This document shows positions 47,828-50,934 of a stretch of DNA of 50,934 nucleotides, piece by piece. Origin of the DNA: Methylopila sp. Yamaguchi (GTDB lineage: Bacteria > Pseudomonadota > Alphaproteobacteria > Rhizobiales > Methylopilaceae); contig NZ_BAUX01000023.1 in assembly GCF_002897035.1 (NCBI RefSeq), forward strand, positions 1-50,934, given 5' to 3'. Position numbers and translations under genes: made by a program. The notes under the pieces were generated by a model that did not search any database, was not told the DNA's origin, and saw only the letters and a program-made list of their open reading frames with translations. Numbering within the stretch: position 1 is the first letter of the stretch; each line of letters starts with the position of its first letter.

Positions 47828-50782
47828 TCAGTCGCCCAGCGCCTCGTTCAGGAACGCCTGCAGCTGGGCCAGATGCTTCGACATCAGGCCGGTCGCCGTC
47901 GCGGCGGAGGCCGGGCGCCCGGCGTAGCGCGGGCGGCGGTGCGCCGCGCCGACGGTGTTCAGCGCCCACTCGATGTAGGTCTCGACGAAGAACCAGGCTC
48001 CCATGTTCTTGGGCTCCTCCTGGCACCACACCACCTCGGCCTGCTTGAAGCGCGAGAGCTCGTTGACGAGCGCCTTGGCCGGGAACGGGTAGAGCTGCTC
48101 GACGCGCAGGAGGTAGACGTCGTCCACCCCGCGCTTCTCCCGCTCCTCCAACAGGTCGTAATAGACCTTGCCGGAGCACAGCACGACGCGGCGGATCTCG
48201 GCGTCCGGCTTGAGAGCCAGCGTGGAGCCGGGGCTCATCTGCGCGTCGTCCCACAGCAGGCGGTGGAACGAGGTGCCCGCGTCCATCATCGACAGCGGCG
48301 ACACCGCGCGCTTGTGGCGGAGCAGCGACTTCGGCGTCATCAGGATCAGCGGCTTCCGGAAGTCGCGGACGAGCTGGCGGCGCAGGATGTGGAAGTAGTT
48401 CGCCGGCGTGGTGCAGTTCGCGACCTGCATGTTGTCCTCGGCGCACATCTGCAGGTAGCGCTCGAGCCGGGCGGAGGAGTGCTCCGGACCCTGGCCTTCG
48501 TAGCCGTGCGGCAGCAGCATCACGAGGCCCGACATGCGCAACCACTTGCGCTCGCCGGACGACAGGAACTGGTCGACGACGACCTGGGCTCCGTTGGCGA
48601 AGTCGCCGAACTGCGCCTCCCACAGCGTCAGGGCGTTGGGCTCGGCCAGGGTGTAGCCGTACTCGAAGCCCAGCACCGCCTCTTCCGAGAGCATCGAGTT
48701 GATGACCTCGAACCGGCCCTGGTTGTCCGAGAGCGCGTTGAGCGGGACGGCCCGGTCCTCGGTCTCCTGGTCGACCAGCACGCAGTGGCGCTGGCTGAAG
48801 GTGCCGCGCTCCACGTCCTGGCCGGACAGCCGCACCGGCTTGCCGTCGACGAGCAGCGAGGCGAAGGCGAGCGCCTCGCCCATCGACCAGTCGACGCCTT
48901 CGCCCGTCTCCGTCATCTTCCGGCGGTTTTCGAGCATGCGCAGGATCGTGCGGTGGGCCTTGAAGCCCTCCGGCAGCGTCGTGAGCTTCTGGCCCAGCTC
49001 CTTCAGCCGCTCGATCTCGACGCCGGTCTTGCCGCGGCGCGCGTCGTCCACGTCGCGCGAGGCCTTGATGCCGGACCAGCGGCCGTCGAGCCAGTCGGCC
49101 TTGTTCGGCTTGTAGGCCTGGCCGCTCTCATACTCGCCCTCGAGGCGGGCGCGGAACGCGGCGCGGATCTCGTCCACCTCGCCGGGCTTGATCACGCCCT
49201 CCTGCTCCAGCCGCTTGGAGTAGATCTCCAGCGAGGTCGGGTGGCTGCGGATGACCTTGTACATCCGCGGCTGCGTGAAGGCCGGCTCGTCGCCTTCGTT
49301 ATGGCCGAAGCGGCGGTAACAGAAGATGTCGATGACCACCGGCTTGTGGAACTTCTGCCGAAACTCGGTCGCGATCTTCGCCGCGAAGGTGACGGCTTCC
49401 GGGTCGTCGCCGTTCACGTGGAAGATCGGCGCCTCGATGGTCTTCGCGACGTCCGAGGGATAGGGCGACGAGCGCGCGTAGCGCGGGCTCGTAGTGAAGC
49501 CGATCTGGTTGTTGATGATGACGTGGATCGAGCCGCCGGTGCGGTGGCCCTTCAGGCCAGACAGGCCGAAGCACTCCGCGACCACGCCCTGCCCCGCGAA
49601 GGCGGCGTCGCCGTGGATCAGCAGCGGCAGCACCTTGGTCCGGTCGCTGTCCTTCCACTGGTCCTGCTTGGCGCGCACCTTGCCCAGCACCACCGGATCG
49701 ACGATCTCGAGATGCGAGGGGTTGGCGGTCAGCGAGAGATGGACGGAGTTGCCGTCGAACTCGCGGTCGGACGAGGCGCCGAGGTGGTACTTGACGTCGC
49801 CGGAGCCCTCGACCTCCTCGGGCGTCCAGGAGCCGCCCTTGAACTCGTGGAAGATCGCGCGGTGCGGCTTGCCGAGCACCTGAGCGAGGATGTTCAGGCG
49901 GCCGCGGTGGGCCATGCCGAACACGATCTCGCGCACGCCGAGCGCGCCGCCGCGCTTGATGATCTGCTCCAGCGCCGGGACGATGGACTCGCCGCCGTCG
50001 AGGCCGAAGCGCTTGGTTCCGGTGTACTTGACGTCGAGGAACTTCTCGAAGCCCTCGGCCTCCACCAGCTTGGTCAGGATCGCGCGCTTGCCCTCGGGGG
50101 TGAAGGCGACGCCCTTGTCCGGCCCCTCGATGCGCTCCTGGATCCAGGCCTTCTCGGCCGGCTCCGAGATGTGCATGAACTCGACGCCGAGCGTTGAGCA
50201 GTAGGTGCGCTTCAGGATCGCGAGCATCTCGCGCACGGTCGCGAACTCAAGCCCGAGCACGTAGTCGATGAAGATCTTGCGGTCGAGGTCGCCCTCGGAG
50301 AAGCCGTAGGACGCGGGGTCGAGCTCCTCGCGGTCGGGACGGGGCTCAAGCTTCAACGGATCGAGGTCAGCCGCGAGATGACCGCGGATTCGGTAGGCGC
50401 GGATCATCATCAGCGCGCGGGTCGAGTCGCGGGTCGCGGCGCGGATCTGCTCCGGCGTCAGCCCCTGGCCTTTGGCCTCGGACTTCGCCTTGATCTTGTC
50501 GCCGATGACGATTTCGGCGGCGCCCCAGTTCCCGTCGAGCGCCGAGACCAGTTCGCCGTTCGCGGGCACCGGCCAATTCGGCTTCTCCCAGGACGGGCCC
50601 TCCGCGGTCTTCTCAACCGCGTCCGACGGGTCGCCGAGATCCTCGAAGAAGGCCCGCCACTGCGGGTCCACCGAGGACGGATCCTTCTGGTAGCGCGCCT
50701 GAAGGTCCTCGATATAGGCGGCGTTTCCGCCCCAGAGGAAGGAGGTGCGGTTGAAAGCCTCGTTCGCCGCCTGGCGTGACAT
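47828..50782 (-). CDS. sucA: 2-oxoglutarate dehydrogenase E1 component
   Basis: A 984-residue thiamine diphosphate enzyme that decarboxylates 2-oxoglutarate and passes the succinyl group to the lipoyl arm of SucB in the TCA cycle. The N-terminus SFLWGGNAAYIEDLQARYQKDP is typical. The TPP site runs from HGD (G391-D392, GDAAFAGQGVVAE) to HVIINNQIGFTT. The body also shows VKYHLG, RRFGHNEGDEPAFTQP and GYEGQGPEHSSARLERYLQ. Full length, no frameshift. Upstream sucCD would lie beyond the window edge. It heads the sucA-sucB-two small genes run. Confidence 0.97.
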   Translation of the reverse strand: MSRQAANEAFNRTSFLWGGNAAYIEDLQARYQKDPSSVDPQWRAFFEDLGDPSDAVEKTAEGPSWEKPNWPVPANGELVSALDGNWGAAEIVIGDKIKAKSEAKGQGLTPEQIRAATRDSTRALMMIRAYRIRGHLAADLDPLKLEPRPDREELDPASYGFSEGDLDRKIFIDYVLGLEFATVREMLAILKRTYCSTLGVEFMHISEPAEKAWIQERIEGPDKGVAFTPEGKRAILTKLVEAEGFEKFLDVKYTGTKRFGLDGGESIVPALEQIIKRGGALGVREIVFGMAHRGRLNILAQVLGKPHRAIFHEFKGGSWTPEEVEGSGDVKYHLGASSDREFDGNSVHLSLTANPSHLEIVDPVVLGKVRAKQDQWKDSDRTKVLPLLIHGDAAFAGQGVVAECFGLSGLKGHRTGGSIHVIINNQIGFTTSPRYARSSPYPSDVAKTIEAPIFHVNGDDPEAVTFAAKIATEFRQKFHKPVVIDIFCYRRFGHNEGDEPAFTQPRMYKVIRSHPTSLEIYSKRLEQEGVIKPGEVDEIRAAFRARLEGEYESGQAYKPNKADWLDGRWSGIKASRDVDDARRGKTGVEIERLKELGQKLTTLPEGFKAHRTILRMLENRRKMTETGEGVDWSMGEALAFASLLVDGKPVRLSGQDVERGTFSQRHCVLVDQETEDRAVPLNALSDNQGRFEVINSMLSEEAVLGFEYGYTLAEPNALTLWEAQFGDFANGAQVVVDQFLSSGERKWLRMSGLVMLLPHGYEGQGPEHSSARLERYLQMCAEDNMQVANCTTPANYFHILRRQLVRDFRKPLILMTPKSLLRHKRAVSPLSMMDAGTSFHRLLWDDAQMSPGSTLALKPDAEIRRVVLCSGKVYYDLLEEREKRGVDDVYLLRVEQLYPFPAKALVNELSRFKQAEVVWCQEEPKNMGAWFFVETYIEWALNTVGAAHRRPRYAGRPASAATATGLMSKHLAQLQAFLNEALGD

Positions 50783-50934
50783 CGGATTAGACCTTGCGTT
50801 GATTTCGGAGCTCGCCCCTTGCGTCCATATGGGGGCGACGGTTCAGTTTTGAACGTCCGGAACGCGATTGCACTCTGATCGTGGCGTCATTCGGACGCCG
50901 GTTAAAACGAGCAAGAACGGCGCCGCCGTCCTCA
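50783..50934. other. Region upstream of sucA, cut by window edge
   Basis: 152 bases with no open frame of note on either strand. It holds the 5' flank of sucA, including possible promoter elements; I see no confident motif and no tRNA or terminator. Confidence 0.4.

Overview
The window is about 51 kb of very GC-rich chromosomal DNA from an alphaproteobacterium, most likely a member of the Hyphomicrobiales (Rhizobiales). This is inferred from gene content: UPF0262-hisD-DUF2948-murA in a row, a bioBFDAZ operon ending in a BioZ-type ketoacyl-ACP synthase, a maf-yacG pair beside infA, a SWIB protein, and kpsC/kpsS-like capsule genes. The genus cannot be fixed by reading alone. I see no integrase, transposase, prophage or CRISPR array, so this looks like core chromosome with a few accessory loci.

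Layout. 1-2.9 kb: the end of alkB, a metallophosphoesterase, a small secreted protein with a clear terminator, a DUF2161 nuclease-fold protein and tRNA-Phe. 2.9-6.5 kb: an SLC13/ArsB-type permease and a 723-residue RTX protein built from three tandem modules of about 180 residues. 6.9-12.6 kb: a housekeeping block on the minus strand (yacG, maf, infA, LMW phosphatase, UPF0262, hisD, DUF2948, murA, a 57-residue basic protein) with an unusual 11-bp phased repeat array between murA and DUF2948. 12.6-22 kb: a GT-C-like membrane protein divergent from an alpha-2-macroglobulin / penicillin-binding protein 1C pair, with inverted intergenic repeats between the last two. 22-25 kb: grpE behind a possible RpoH promoter, then a second RTX protein.

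24.9-28.9 kb: an iron module (TonB-dependent siderophore receptor overlapping an RhtX/FptX-type permease) behind an AT-rich promoter with Fur-like hexamers. 28.9-33.9 kb: bioB-bioF-bioD-bioA-bioZ, every junction a 4-nt start/stop overlap. 33.9-39.3 kb: a capsule lipid-linker locus, with kpsC plus an LTA-synthase-like sulfatase-fold protein facing kpsS plus a short-chain dehydrogenase. 39.3-43.5 kb: a DUF2059 protein, an EamA transporter, a 42-residue secreted peptide and glyS without an adjacent glyQ. 43.5-50.9 kb: palindromic repeats, lpd, an H1-tailed SWIB protein, two small uncharacterised genes, and sucB-sucA encoding 2-oxoglutarate dehydrogenase.

The genes fall into four themes: central metabolism (OGDH, biotin, histidine), envelope construction and protection (MurA, PBP1C with macroglobulin, capsule linker, RTX proteins), iron acquisition, and translation or proteostasis (infA, glyS, grpE). 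Biotin and lipoate chemistry both need Fe-S clusters, so the iron operon lying beside bioB may matter, but that is inference. No wholly new system is demonstrable. The best leads are the phased 11-bp array, the single-module KpsC with its LTA-synthase-like partner, the tripled RTX protein, and several very small secreted or basic proteins.
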